From positions 89,053 through 153,052 of the forward strand of contig NZ_BJXB01000015.1 in NCBI RefSeq assembly GCF_007990775.1: a stretch of DNA of 64,000 nucleotides, read 5' to 3'. How positions within the stretch are numbered: the first letter of the stretch is position 1; the number at the start of each line of letters is the position of its first letter. The notes under the pieces were generated by a model. That model did no database searches and had not been told where the DNA came from. It saw only the letters and a list, made by a program, of their open reading frames with translations. The position numbers and the translations under genes are program-made. Shown piece after piece: positions 63,859 through 64,000 of this stretch. The stretch comes from Deinococcus cellulosilyticus NBRC 106333 = KACC 11606 (GTDB taxonomy: Bacteria; Deinococcota; Deinococci; Deinococcales; Deinococcaceae).

Positions 63859-64000
63859 GTTGCTTTTGTTTCCCTCTTTCTGTGGCACTTCCCTCCAAAA
63901 TCTGTATAGACAAGTGCTTTGGTAAGCAGATGCTGCTAGGGGTTTTTTTGCCGTCTGAAACGTTCTGCTTATGGTGTATGCGGATGTGGCGTATCAGGGG

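Overview
The window is chromosomal DNA from a moderately GC-rich bacterium of the Deinococcus-Thermus group, most likely a Deinococcus. I base this on the bL21-bL27-Obg cluster, on the many start codons that lie 5-9 nt behind a TANNNT -10 box (leaderless mRNAs, a known Deinococcus trait), and on the protein families present. The species is not determined. I see no phage, insertion sequence, CRISPR array or rRNA operon. The only conventional tRNA is tRNA-Leu(GAG).

Layout. 1-1449: two coupled reverse-strand genes of unknown function, one cut by the left edge. 1505-7053: housekeeping run rplU-rpmA, a beta-propeller protein, obg, yqeK, an LCP cell-wall enzyme and rsfS. 6980-12021 (reverse): operon of an MFS carrier, a molybdopterin oxidoreductase, a molybdopterin-fold lipoprotein and an orphan sensor kinase. 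12022-12540: a non-coding mosaic of hairpins and repeats. 12541-14433: sufE, a rhodanese and a YbjQ protein. 14549-21734 (reverse): LacI-controlled sugar ABC importer with a glycogen-debranching-type enzyme; both permeases carry unusual insertions. 22833-25323: a second importer whose ATPase and permease are fused. 25467-31148: EamA exporter, ilvA, two small enzymes, a phosphatase and truA. 31182-35566: two translationally coupled c-di-GMP proteins.

35811-43990: radical SAM protein, Tat-exported 5'-nucleotidase, NfeD/SPFH membrane pair with a serine hydrolase, a GRIGG-repeat protein and a DECR-type reductase. 44065-45725: ABC-2 transporter with a palindromic operator inside its promoter. 45816-49817: two TetR-led operons of small membrane proteins, one containing three tandem paralogues. 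49909-59911: peptidases, acetyltransferase, DJ-1 protein, tRNA-Leu, a PTP-like protein, rpsO, an exported nitrilase-fold protein lacking its cysteine, and a GHL10 glycosidase. 60066-63824: rpmB, an uncharacterised gene, a non-coding RNA with two tandem tRNA-mimicking modules, two lspA paralogues, luxS and a MarR regulator.

The most striking element is the 61229-61592 RNA. Each of its two modules has a T-arm, a closed acceptor hairpin and a D-arm in circularly permuted order, as in bacterial Y RNAs of the YrlA type. A second theme is a dispersed family of 7-bp-unit repeats (GCCGAGN and AGAAGGC) found as inverted arms in at least five intergenic gaps.
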